Origin: Acidobacteriota bacterium
GTDB taxonomy: Bacteria > Acidobacteriota > Blastocatellia > RBC074
Direction: 5' to 3'
Length of the DNA: 64,000 nucleotides
Assembly: GCA_018269055.1 (NCBI GenBank)
Contig: JAFDVI010000028.1
Span: 1-64,000, forward strand
Shown here one piece after another: positions 8,893 to 17,037 of the stretch. The position numbers and the translations under genes are program-made. Positions within the stretch are counted from its first letter, which is position 1. Each line of letters begins with the position of its first letter. Below the pieces are notes generated by a model. The model made no database searches. It worked only from the letters and a program-made list of their open reading frames with translations, and was not told the DNA's origin.

Positions 8893-11031
8893 ATGAACAA
8901 TAATCTGATCGGCAAAATCGTCTGCGGGTATCGAATCGTTTCTGAAGTCGGCGAAGGGGGAATGGGCAAGGTATATTTGGCCGAAAGCGCCTTTCTTACC
9001 GAATACAAACAGCAAGTCGCCATCAAAACTCTTACCGGGTATTCCGCCAATGAACGCCAGGCGACCTTGTTGCGTGAACTGTTCATTCGCGAAGCCAACC
9101 TGCAAGTCCAGTTCAAACACCCACACATTGTCAGTGTCATTCAGTTTGCCGTCGAAGGCGACCAGCATTTTTTGATTCTGGAATACATGCCTGGTTATCA
9201 GCATAAAAACCGGCGTATTTCGAACGTAGCCGAGATGATTGCTTACGAAACCGGCCCGATTCCCCACAAGCGCGCGTTAAAGATTTTCGTCCAGGCTCTG
9301 GACGCCATGCAGTATGCGCACAACTTCAAATATCGTTGGGAAGGAGAAGAGCGCGTCGGCATCGTTCACCGCGACATCAAACCCGCCAACCTGTTGATGC
9401 TGGACACGGACAACATCAAGGTCAGCGATTTCGGCATCGTCAAAGTTCAGCAAAGCAAAACCGTCACGCAGAAACTGACGCCAGGAACCAGCGCTTATAT
9501 GTCGCCCGAAGCCATTCTGGGGCCGCAACAATTCGGCTTGCCTGACCTGGACGGACGTTCGGATATTTATTCGTTGGGCATCACATTGTTTGAAATGCTG
9601 GCCGGGCGGTTGCCGTTTGCGCCCGATCCGGAAACCAGCCCGGATGTCTCGCTTCGCCGCAAACACGTTGCCGAAGCGCCGCCGCCGCCATCGGCCTTTT
9701 ATCCCGGAATTCCCAAGCAATTAGATCAAATCGTTATGCGGGCTTTGGCCAAACGACCGGAGCAGCGATTTCAATCGGCGGACGAATTCAAGGAAGCCAT
9801 TTTGGCATTCGATAATTCGCTTGGCGCAGGGGTGGAGCAAAAACGAACGACGCGAGCGTTTGATCCGGGAATTTCTGCCGCTCCGACCGAACGATTTGAG
9901 CAGACGCCGACCGGAACAAACTTTGCCGCCAAAACCGATTCAAGCCGACTGACAAATGCTGCGGGCGTTGGACGCGGAACAATTGTCGCGACGGGCGCAC
10001 GCAGCGGCAATTCCAAAATGGTTTGGCTGGGCGTGTTGTTGGTTCTGATTCTGGCCGGTGTGGTGGGCGCAGTTTTGCTGAAAAACCGCGACGACGCTCA
10101 GCAGGGAGCCACTAACATCGGCGGCGCTGACAAGAATAATTCGACGGCTGCTGTTCCCGAAGGCATGGGATTGATCGAAGGCGGCAGCTTCATGATGGGG
10201 CGCAACTTGACGGACACGGAAAAAGAGTTTTCCATCAGTTCGCCAACCGGACCGATCAAAATCTTCAGCTACGATTATCCGGCACATCAGGAGCAGGTGA
10301 AGACTTTTTATCTGGATAAAACCGAAGTTTCCAACGCCGAGTATGCTGAATTCGTGAAAAGTGGTCACGCCGCTCCCAGCAACTGGCAAGGCTCAGAACC
10401 GCCAGCGAACGCCGGCCAGATTCCAGTAACTTTTGTCACTTATAAAGACGCCGTTGATTATTGCGCGTGGTTGACCACGAAACGAAACGATGGGTTCGTC
10501 TACCGTTTACCAACGGAAAAGGAATGGGAGTATGCCGCTCGCGGAAAGGACGCGGGAACGTCAGGCGGCAAGATGAACCTGTACCCTTGGGGAGATCAAT
10601 GGATTGATGGTGCGGCAAACACCAAAGAATCCCGGCTGGCGTACACGCGAAATGTGTCCACTTACGTGGACCGAGCGACGCCTGCGGGGATTCTGAATTT
10701 ATCCGGCAACGTCTTTGAGTGGACGGCGACTGATTTTGTCCATTACCCGGGCAGCGAACGCCAAACACCGCGAGAAGCAGGGTATCAGGGAACGTATCAA
10801 GTCGTTCGAGGAGGAGCCTTCGATTATCCCAAGGAATATGCGATGACGACGACACGTGTGTGGGCCAAACCCGAAGACAAAGGCCCAAGTTTGGGATTCC
10901 GCTGTGCCGCTGAACCAAAACGAACCAGCGCAGGGAATTCCAAATCCGTCGCTCGTAAGCTTGGCAATGAAATGGCGTCGTTCTGGTCAAAAACGCGCCG
11001 CGGAATCAAGCGTCGGATCAGCTTTAACTGA
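8893..11031 (+). CDS. Membrane Ser/Thr protein kinase fused to formylglycine-generating-enzyme-like domain
   Basis: 712 residues from the ATG at 8893. An upstream ATG at 8827 would add 22 residues encoded by the repeat and is less likely. The Hanks-type kinase domain (about 13-310) has the glycine loop GEGGMGKVY, VAIK, the catalytic HRDIKPANLL near 157, DFGI and a SPE activation segment. One membrane helix lies at about 373-396. The C-terminal domain (about 420-690) is SUMF1/FGE-sulfatase-like, with GMGLIEGGSFMMG, KTEVSNAEYAEF, RLPTEKEWEYAARG, YPWGD, NLSGNVFEWT and RGGAFD. Such extracytoplasmic FGE-like domains usually act as C-type-lectin-fold binding modules rather than enzymes. A signal-sensing kinase is likely. 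Confidence 0.88.
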   Translation: MNNNLIGKIVCGYRIVSEVGEGGMGKVYLAESAFLTEYKQQVAIKTLTGYSANERQATLLRELFIREANLQVQFKHPHIVSVIQFAVEGDQHFLILEYMPGYQHKNRRISNVAEMIAYETGPIPHKRALKIFVQALDAMQYAHNFKYRWEGEERVGIVHRDIKPANLLMLDTDNIKVSDFGIVKVQQSKTVTQKLTPGTSAYMSPEAILGPQQFGLPDLDGRSDIYSLGITLFEMLAGRLPFAPDPETSPDVSLRRKHVAEAPPPPSAFYPGIPKQLDQIVMRALAKRPEQRFQSADEFKEAILAFDNSLGAGVEQKRTTRAFDPGISAAPTERFEQTPTGTNFAAKTDSSRLTNAAGVGRGTIVATGARSGNSKMVWLGVLLVLILAGVVGAVLLKNRDDAQQGATNIGGADKNNSTAAVPEGMGLIEGGSFMMGRNLTDTEKEFSISSPTGPIKIFSYDYPAHQEQVKTFYLDKTEVSNAEYAEFVKSGHAAPSNWQGSEPPANAGQIPVTFVTYKDAVDYCAWLTTKRNDGFVYRLPTEKEWEYAARGKDAGTSGGKMNLYPWGDQWIDGAANTKESRLAYTRNVSTYVDRATPAGILNLSGNVFEWTATDFVHYPGSERQTPREAGYQGTYQVVRGGAFDYPKEYAMTTTRVWAKPEDKGPSLGFRCAAEPKRTSAGNSKSVARKLGNEMASFWSKTRRGIKRRISFN

Positions 11032-11045
11032 ATGCGCAACTTCAA

Positions 11046-11312
11046 TTATTGAATCGAAGCGGGCAAAGTGGAGCCGTTGCGATCCATTGCGATTCCCCAA
11101 CCATTTTCAATTCCACCAATGAAGCCATGAAACTGAATGTCTTCCCCGGCCAAAACCAGCAACACATCGCCAGGATTGACTCCTGGATTTTCCAGCTTGA
11201 ATTTAACCACCGTAGCAATGCCGTTTTGCTGCTCAACGGCTTCATAAGTCAGATCATTGAATTCAATGACGAGCGTTTGTGAGTTCGAGATTTCACTGCG
11301 TCCTTCGGGCAT
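11046..11312 (-). CDS. Hypothetical small protein
   Basis: 88 residues, unrecognised. It starts at an ATG with an upstream AAGGAA ribosome site. It is beta-rich (VIEFNDLTYEAVEQ, VVKFKLENPGVNPGDVLLVLAGE, FHGFIGGIENGWGIAMDRNG) with no signal peptide or membrane segment. Composition favours this strand over the overlapping plus-strand frame. It is convergent with the kinase gene, with the two stops about 15 bases apart. Confidence 0.55.
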   Translation of the reverse strand: MPEGRSEISNSQTLVIEFNDLTYEAVEQQNGIATVVKFKLENPGVNPGDVLLVLAGEDIQFHGFIGGIENGWGIAMDRNGSTLPASIQ

Positions 11313-11332
11313 GTTTTTCCTTCAAAAGTGTG

Positions 11333-11429
11333 GCGCAGGTTTTCCAACCTGCGCGGTTTTGTGATCAAGCCATTTGTTTGTGGCCAAAGAAGCTCTAAAC
11401 GTATTCATCCGCAGGTTGGAAAACCTGCG
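11333..11429. repeat. Pair of oppositely oriented short palindromes
   Basis: A 22-base palindrome at 11333-11354 (GCGCAGGTT, TTCC, AACCTGCGC) and a second at 11410-11429 (CGCAGGTT, GGAA, AACCTGCG) are reverse complements of one another over 20 bases. They frame about 55 unique bases between two minus-strand genes. This is the layout of a REP pair (BIME-like). It may also act as a terminator for the hydrolase gene's upstream neighbour. Confidence 0.7.
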
Positions 11430-11444
11430 TTACGTGCCATTTCA

Positions 11445-13466
11445 TTAGTTCGATGAAAGCCATTTCAGCAATTCCTGGTTGCTAAACGGTTTGGATGATG
11501 TTTTGAAATTTTCCGCTCGGCCTAGCCGTCCATAAATTTCCGCAATTTTCTCCGTGCGAAATTTGTCGCCCGTGTTGTGAATCAGTAAGGGTGTCAGCGG
11601 AGCCAGTGTAATCGCCGTCGTAAAATCTCCTGCGCGGCGAATTCCGGGAATTGGCAATTGCGCCAGAAATTCTTTGTCATTGGCAGAATCAAGCTGCGCC
11701 GCGTCAATCGCCATTCGATCAATTTTCGTCGCCAAGCCTCTGGCCAATAAAGCCAGGCCTCCGGTTTGGCCAAGCGCAACGACACTTATATTGCTGCTTT
11801 TTCCCTGCAAATACGCAAGCGCCGTCAAAATGTCCTGCACTTCATTGGCTACATCTGTGCGATTGTATGTGGTGAAGTAACGATACTTTTTCGCCTGCTC
11901 GGAATCTTGCGCCGCCCACGCTTGGAAAACGCATACGGCAAGGTAACCGGCATCAGCCAATGACCACATCAAATCATCACGCTGGGAATTGTCTGGTAAC
12001 AAAACCAGAACCGCTTTGTCGGTTTGTTTATCGGGTTGCCGCATAAATCCTAAAACTCGATCCCCTTTTTCACGTCTGGATAACGTGAGTTTTCCTAGAG
12101 TATGTGCGCTGTGAAGTGGTGTTGCGCTAAGGTGTAGGGTTTCAGTTATTGAGGCGACGACCGTTTCCGGTTTTGGCGTTTCAGCCATCAGCGAGAATTT
12201 GAACGCCGTGCCAAATTGTTCTTTGAATGAGTCCAGGTCAGCAGCGGTTTTCGGTTGTGCTTCGTCCAGTTGGCGTTTGCGCTGTTCAATCAGGCTTTGC
12301 GTCAACTGCTCTTCGTCCAATTCATTTTCAGGACGTGGACGACTATAAAACACCAGCAATTCGGGAATCGAAGGAATGCTGACGCTGCGCTCCTTGATCG
12401 GCGTTGTTTCCGAACGATTCAAAAACCAATGCGCGAACCATCCGTAGACGGCTTCGCGGCTTTGCTGATTGTAATTGTGCGGCGCATCCATTTGAACCGC
12501 AGTCAATTTGTCTTCGGCTCCGAATAGCCGGTAGATGCTGCGAACCGCCGGATATTCCGAAGTCATCGTGTTTTTTGTCCAATCGCCGGTTGCCGAAACC
12601 ATCAGCATCGGACGCGGAGCCATCAGCGAAGCCAGTTCGACGTTGTTCGTATCAATTCGCAGGTTCGGCGCGTTCTCGCACAAACTGCCGCCCTGCATCA
12701 GAAACGAAACCATGTTGACCGGCGAAGCCAGCTTGATTCGATCATCCACTGCCATCAGCAAAAAGGTTTGCGTGCCTCCGCCGGATTCGCCCGTGCAGGC
12801 AATTCGTGAAGCATCCACTTCCGGCAAGCTCAGCAGAAAATCCACGGATCGAATGCTGTTCCAAAGCTGAAGTCCAAGCAGATTGACTCCCCACAAAGCC
12901 TCTACGCCGGTCGTGTTGTGATCGGCGAATTTGTGCGTGATGGTCGAACTGTCGTTGTATCCGACCATGTCGTAACTGAACGCCACATACCCCTGCCGCG
13001 CGAAGCTGATGGCGCGAGCCGGGCCGGAATTCAAGGGCTGATTTTCCAGTCTCCCATATGCCCAATGACCGTGAGGGCATAACACTGCCGGCAACTTCCC
13101 GGTTGCATTTTTCGGGCGATATAGATTTCCAGTGACGTAAAACCCTGGGTAGCTTTCAAAATACACTTTTTCAACGGTGAAATCGCCGCGATCCAGTTTG
13201 TCGAAAATGACGGCTTTGATCGGCTGTTTGGTCGGAGTTGGCCATAACCCCGCGCTGACCAGGATTTGTTGGCGCAATTCTGCAGCTCTTGCCAGCCAGG
13301 CATCTTTGGTTTTGTATTCTGTGGCCGAATACGTCAGGTCGAGGTGACGGACTTCACGGCGATTGTCTGTTGCAGGGATTTCCTGCGCAAATCCCTGTGC
13401 TGAAACACAGAGCGTAAAAAGAAAAATGGCGACGAACAACCGGGATTTTTTATTCATCGTTTTCAT
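11445..13466 (-). CDS. Secreted alpha/beta hydrolase, acetylxylan-esterase/dienelactone-hydrolase-like
   Basis: 673 residues with a signal peptide (MNKKSRLFVAIFLFTL, cleavage near AQGFA). The central domain is an alpha/beta hydrolase with the nucleophile elbow GESGGGTQ at about 225, the oxyanion strand LCPHGHW earlier, and a later MLMVSATGDWTKN stretch that probably holds the acid. The C-terminal ~250 residues are a second alpha/beta-like region without an obvious catalytic elbow. Family members deacetylate sugars or cleave peptides and esters in the periplasm. The substrate cannot be told here. The gene begins about 17 bases after a small protein gene in the same direction. Confidence 0.75.
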   Translation of the reverse strand: MKTMNKKSRLFVAIFLFTLCVSAQGFAQEIPATDNRREVRHLDLTYSATEYKTKDAWLARAAELRQQILVSAGLWPTPTKQPIKAVIFDKLDRGDFTVEKVYFESYPGFYVTGNLYRPKNATGKLPAVLCPHGHWAYGRLENQPLNSGPARAISFARQGYVAFSYDMVGYNDSSTITHKFADHNTTGVEALWGVNLLGLQLWNSIRSVDFLLSLPEVDASRIACTGESGGGTQTFLLMAVDDRIKLASPVNMVSFLMQGGSLCENAPNLRIDTNNVELASLMAPRPMLMVSATGDWTKNTMTSEYPAVRSIYRLFGAEDKLTAVQMDAPHNYNQQSREAVYGWFAHWFLNRSETTPIKERSVSIPSIPELLVFYSRPRPENELDEEQLTQSLIEQRKRQLDEAQPKTAADLDSFKEQFGTAFKFSLMAETPKPETVVASITETLHLSATPLHSAHTLGKLTLSRREKGDRVLGFMRQPDKQTDKAVLVLLPDNSQRDDLMWSLADAGYLAVCVFQAWAAQDSEQAKKYRYFTTYNRTDVANEVQDILTALAYLQGKSSNISVVALGQTGGLALLARGLATKIDRMAIDAAQLDSANDKEFLAQLPIPGIRRAGDFTTAITLAPLTPLLIHNTGDKFRTEKIAEIYGRLGRAENFKTSSKPFSNQELLKWLSSN

Positions 13467-13483
13467 TCTCAGACAGTTGCGGT

Positions 13484-13699
13484 TTATTCCGGCGTTTGAG
13501 CAATGGATGGGCTGGCAGGCGCGTTTTGAGCAATTTGCTCAGCGGCATCTTCGCCCAAGCGCTCTCGCAGAAATTTGACCGAATTCTGGTAAGCGTCATC
13601 AATCTGTTTTTTCCGATACCCATCAAATTCCACCCAGGCACCATTCACCAGCACTTCAAGAATTCCGGTTTCGGGATTCTCTCTTGTCTGAAGAGGCAT
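13484..13699 (-). CDS. Hypothetical small protein
   Basis: 71 residues. It starts at an ATG with a clear AGGAG seven bases upstream. The sequence begins with a beta-like stretch (TGILEVLVNGAWVEFDGY) and continues as an amphipathic helix (KKQIDDAYQNSVKFLRERLGEDAAEQIAQ), ending in a Pro/Ala tail. I do not recognise a family. It lies upstream of the secreted hydrolase and is probably co-transcribed with it. Confidence 0.6.
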   Translation of the reverse strand: MPLQTRENPETGILEVLVNGAWVEFDGYRKKQIDDAYQNSVKFLRERLGEDAAEQIAQNAPASPSIAQTPE

Positions 13700-14220
13700 T
13701 TTGTAACTCCTGTTTCTCTATTGAAGTGATCTGTTTGACCAGCAGGATCATTATCATCGCCGGAAGTGATTTTTCCAATTCGAAGGAAGGATTTGCCCAA
13801 AAACCAAAAACACGAGGGCAACAGTTCTGAGATCAAATCGCCCGAACTGCGGCTCTAGTCGTGTTGGCTTTCTAAATTTCGATTCCGGTTTTACCTGAAG
13901 CTAACGCTCACAGAATTGGCTGTCTGACCATTACGCGCGCAAACTGCCGTGCAGTAGATGAATGTCAATTTTTCCGTAGTTGATTTCCAATTGATTGATC
14001 TCTGGCTGGGGAATTCGCCGAAACCATTGCCGGTTGGCTTCAGTCCATACCTACAGTGGTTACCAATCGCTGACAGATTGATTTAGAATTGCGACTCCCA
14101 AAGCAAACACAACTAAACTGATAAAGGCGATAAATGATTGTCGTTATGGTCTTTAGATCATTTTTGCGCCAACGTTTTTTCAAGCAGGATGAAGTTCGGA
14201 ACCGGAGGCAAACAAGTCGA
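13700..14220. other. Intergenic region with a possible gene remnant
   Basis: About 520 bases between divergent genes. On the minus strand, 14050 down to a TAA at 13931 is open for 39 codons with protein-like composition (QWFRRIPQPEINQLEINYGK) but has no start codon, so it may be the tail of a decayed gene. The plus-strand frame from 14134 is an in-frame extension of the next gene without a ribosome site. I see no RNA gene or mobile element. Confidence 0.35.
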
Positions 14221-15516
14221 ATGAATGTGGATTATCGTGAACTGTCATCCGCACCGCGCGACCGGTTGCGGGAATGGCAGGATGAACGGCTGAGGGCATT
14301 GCTGGCGGAAATCACTACCAATCGGTTTTATCAGGAAAAATTCCGCCGCGCCGGGCTGGAACCGGTCAAAATTCGCAGCGTTTGCGACCTGTCCGCATTG
14401 CCTTTCACAACCAAAGCCGAACTGGCCGCAGAACAACAACAGCACCCGCCGTACGGCAGACTTCTCACCTATCCGATCTCGCAGTATCGCTATTTACATC
14501 AAACTTCCGGGACGACCGGGCAGCCGTTGCGCTGGCTGGACACGGCGGAAGACTGGGAAATCTTTGTGCGTTGCTGGTCGCAAGTCTACTTAAGTGCAGG
14601 CGTCACGCCGGAAGATTTGGTGTTTTGCGCGTTTTCCTTCGGGCCGTATATCAGCCATTGGACGGGAATTGATGGCGCTCGGTACATTGGCGCACTGGCA
14701 TTGTCCGGCGGCGGAATGCATTCGGAACAACGGCTGCGCGCCATCCTGGACAACCGCTGCACCGTGCTGGTTTCGACGCCGACGTATGCGCTGCATCTGG
14801 CCGAAGTCGCCGATAAATTGGGATTGAACCTGCGCGATTCTGACATTCGCATCACCATCCACGCGGGCGAACCCGGCGCAAGCGTGCCCAATGTCAAACG
14901 CCGCATCGAAGAAGCCTGGGGCGCGCGCTGTTTCGATCACGCCGGAGCGACCGAAGTCGGCGCGTGGGCTTTTGATTGCCAGGCCAAAGACGGCGCGATT
15001 CATTTGAACGAAGCAGAATTTATCTTTGACGTGATTGACCCGAACACTTGCGCGCCGGTTGGCGAAGGCGTGCGCGGCGAACTGGTCATCACCACACTCG
15101 GTCGCCCCGGAATGCCTGTGCTGCGATACCGAACGGGCGATTTGGTGGAGTTGACGACGGAACCATGCGCTTGCGGACGAACCCTGGCGCGCATCAAAGG
15201 CGGCGTGCTGGGACGCGCAGACGATATGCTGACCGTGCGCGGCGTCAATCTGTATCCGGCGGCGATTGATAACCTGATCCGCGCGATTCCCGCGATTACC
15301 GAATTTGAAGTCGAAATCCGCCGCGTTGCTCAGATGGATGACTTGCTGCTAAAAGTCGAAACCAACGAGCGGTCTTCGTTCGTTGAAGTGGAGCAGGCGA
15401 TTCTCGGCGCCTTCCGCGCGCAACTGAACATCCGCGTCAGCGTCGCAGAAGCCGAGAGCGGCAGCTTGCCGCGTTACGAATTCAAAGCACGGCGGTATAA
15501 GCGAGTGGCAAATTGA
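14221..15516 (+). CDS. Phenylacetate-CoA-ligase-like adenylate-forming enzyme
   Basis: 431 residues from the ATG at 14221, which has GGAGG upstream; an earlier ATG at 14134 would add 29 basic residues. The ATP-binding loop HQTSGTTGQPLRW is at 93-105. RYRTGDL and the CACGR / GRADDMLTVRGVNLYP blocks follow near 300-345, as in PaaK-type ligases. These enzymes adenylate a carboxylic acid and usually pass it to CoA. It heads a four-gene co-directional cluster with a radical SAM enzyme, a halogenase-like flavoenzyme and an antiporter, so activation of an aromatic or similar acid in a secondary pathway is likely. The PaaK of phenylacetate catabolism is less likely, since no paa genes are nearby. Confidence 0.82.
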   Translation: MNVDYRELSSAPRDRLREWQDERLRALLAEITTNRFYQEKFRRAGLEPVKIRSVCDLSALPFTTKAELAAEQQQHPPYGRLLTYPISQYRYLHQTSGTTGQPLRWLDTAEDWEIFVRCWSQVYLSAGVTPEDLVFCAFSFGPYISHWTGIDGARYIGALALSGGGMHSEQRLRAILDNRCTVLVSTPTYALHLAEVADKLGLNLRDSDIRITIHAGEPGASVPNVKRRIEEAWGARCFDHAGATEVGAWAFDCQAKDGAIHLNEAEFIFDVIDPNTCAPVGEGVRGELVITTLGRPGMPVLRYRTGDLVELTTEPCACGRTLARIKGGVLGRADDMLTVRGVNLYPAAIDNLIRAIPAITEFEVEIRRVAQMDDLLLKVETNERSSFVEVEQAILGAFRAQLNIRVSVAEAESGSLPRYEFKARRYKRVAN

Positions 15517-15584
15517 AAGCGGCGAAAGCGTTCTTTGACGATTGCGGGAGATAGCTGCAATCATACGATTACGAAAGAGATGCA

Positions 15585-16895
15585 ATGACAGAAATCACAA
15601 ACACGAAAACCGAAGTTGGCAATTATTTTGTTTCCAACTACCCGCCGTTTTCGCAGTGGAAGCCGGAAAACACTAGCGATGCAATTCAGGCATTGAATCA
15701 ACCGCCGCGAACCGAGCAGCCGCTTGGCTTGTACATCCACATCCCGTTTTGCCGCAAACGCTGCAAGTTCTGTTACTTCAAGGTTTACACGGACAAGAAC
15801 GCTTCGGACATCGAACGTTACCTGAACGCGTTGATCAAGGAGAATGAACTGTACAGCCGCTTTCCTGCCTTGCAGGGAAGGCAATTGCGGTTGGCGTATT
15901 TTGGCGGCGGCACGCCTTCGTACATCAGCGAACGGCAGCTTGCGTATCTGGTCGAAGGCTTGAACCGGCACGTCAGTTGGGAACATTCTGAAGAAGTGAC
16001 GTTTGAATGCGAACCGGGCACCTTGAAAAAAGCGAAGCTGGAAACGCTGAAGGAAATCGGCGTTACGCGGCTAAGTCTGGGCGTGGAGCATTTCAACGAC
16101 GCGATTCTGGCGGCCAATGGCCGCGCGCATCTTTCGGCGGAAGTCTACAAAGCCTACGAATGGGCGCGCGAAGTGGATTTTCCGCAAATCAACATTGATC
16201 TGATCGCCGGGATGATGGGCGAATCAGAAGCGACGTGGCGCGACGCGGTTCGCCGCGCGCTGGAACTGGAACCGGATTCGGTGACGATTTATCAAATGGA
16301 ATTGCCGTACAACACGGTGATTTCGCGCGAAATGATCGAACAGGGCTTGGATTCGCCGATTGCCGACTGGCCTACGAAACGGCGCTGGTTGGAATATGCG
16401 CTCGATGAATTCCAGGCGCGCGGCTACCGCTCGGCCAGCGCTTACACGCTGGCGACGACCAAAAAGCCGACGCGGTTTATTTACACCGACAATCTGTGGC
16501 ACGGCGGCGATATGATCGGGCTTGGCGTGTCGTCGTTTTCGCATTTCGATGGTGTGCATTTCCAAAATCATCCGAGCTTCGAAGACTACGTGAAGGCTCT
16601 GGAAAATAACCAACAACCACTCTGGCGAGCCTTGCGGTTGACGCCCAAACAGCGGCTGATCCGCGAAATGATTCTGCTGCTGAAAACCGGCGCGATTGAT
16701 ACCAAATACTTTCAGCGCAAATTCGGCGTAGATGTCTGGCAGGAATTTCAGCCGGCGTATGAACATTTGGCCAAGGAAGACATGCTGCGGCGGAACAATG
16801 GAACGATTGAACTGACGCGGCGCGGGTTGTTGCAGGTTGACCATTTTCTGTCGGAATTCTTTGAACCTGAATTGAAGGCAGTTCGATACGCTTAA
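15585..16895 (+). CDS. HemN-like radical SAM enzyme (coproporphyrinogen-oxidase family)
   Basis: 436 residues. The radical SAM cluster motif is C56-x3-C60-x2-C63 within HIPFCRKRCKFCYF, followed by the SAM-binding GGGTPS and the GVEHFND/DLIAGMMGE blocks of the HemN/HemW fold, with a HemN-type C-terminal domain (LTRRGLLQVDHFL). The residues after the third Cys (YFKVYTDKN) differ from housekeeping HemN and HemW and resemble those of HemN-like enzymes in natural-product pathways, such as class C methylases and cyclopropanases; that is inference from memory of the family. It lies 68 bases after the ligase gene. Confidence 0.8.
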   Translation: MTEITNTKTEVGNYFVSNYPPFSQWKPENTSDAIQALNQPPRTEQPLGLYIHIPFCRKRCKFCYFKVYTDKNASDIERYLNALIKENELYSRFPALQGRQLRLAYFGGGTPSYISERQLAYLVEGLNRHVSWEHSEEVTFECEPGTLKKAKLETLKEIGVTRLSLGVEHFNDAILAANGRAHLSAEVYKAYEWAREVDFPQINIDLIAGMMGESEATWRDAVRRALELEPDSVTIYQMELPYNTVISREMIEQGLDSPIADWPTKRRWLEYALDEFQARGYRSASAYTLATTKKPTRFIYTDNLWHGGDMIGLGVSSFSHFDGVHFQNHPSFEDYVKALENNQQPLWRALRLTPKQRLIREMILLLKTGAIDTKYFQRKFGVDVWQEFQPAYEHLAKEDMLRRNNGTIELTRRGLLQVDHFLSEFFEPELKAVRYA

Positions 16896-16913
16896 GAGCG
16901 ATTGCCAGCAGAT

Positions 16914-17008
16914 GTTCAGAGTACCGCCTTTAGGCGGGAGCGGCTCGTTTACGAGCCTCGTCGGTGCGGCTAAAGCCGCCGCTGCCAGCTAAAGCTGGTA
17001 CTCTGAAC
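16914..17008. repeat. Multi-hairpin palindromic element
   Basis: Outer inverted ends (GTTCAGAGTACC at 16914-16925 and GGTACTCTGAAC at 16997-17008) enclose four small palindromes: CCGCCTTTAGGCGG at 16924-16937, GGCTCGTTTACGAGCC at 16942-16957, GCGGCTAAAGCCGC at 16966-16979 and CAGCTAAAGCTG at 16986-16997. It lies between the radical SAM gene and the halogenase-like gene. This layout is typical of mobile REP/MITE-like elements. I saw no second copy in this window. Confidence 0.8.
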
Positions 17009-17037
17009 GCCTGCTGCCACTATCTCTCAGCTTAACT

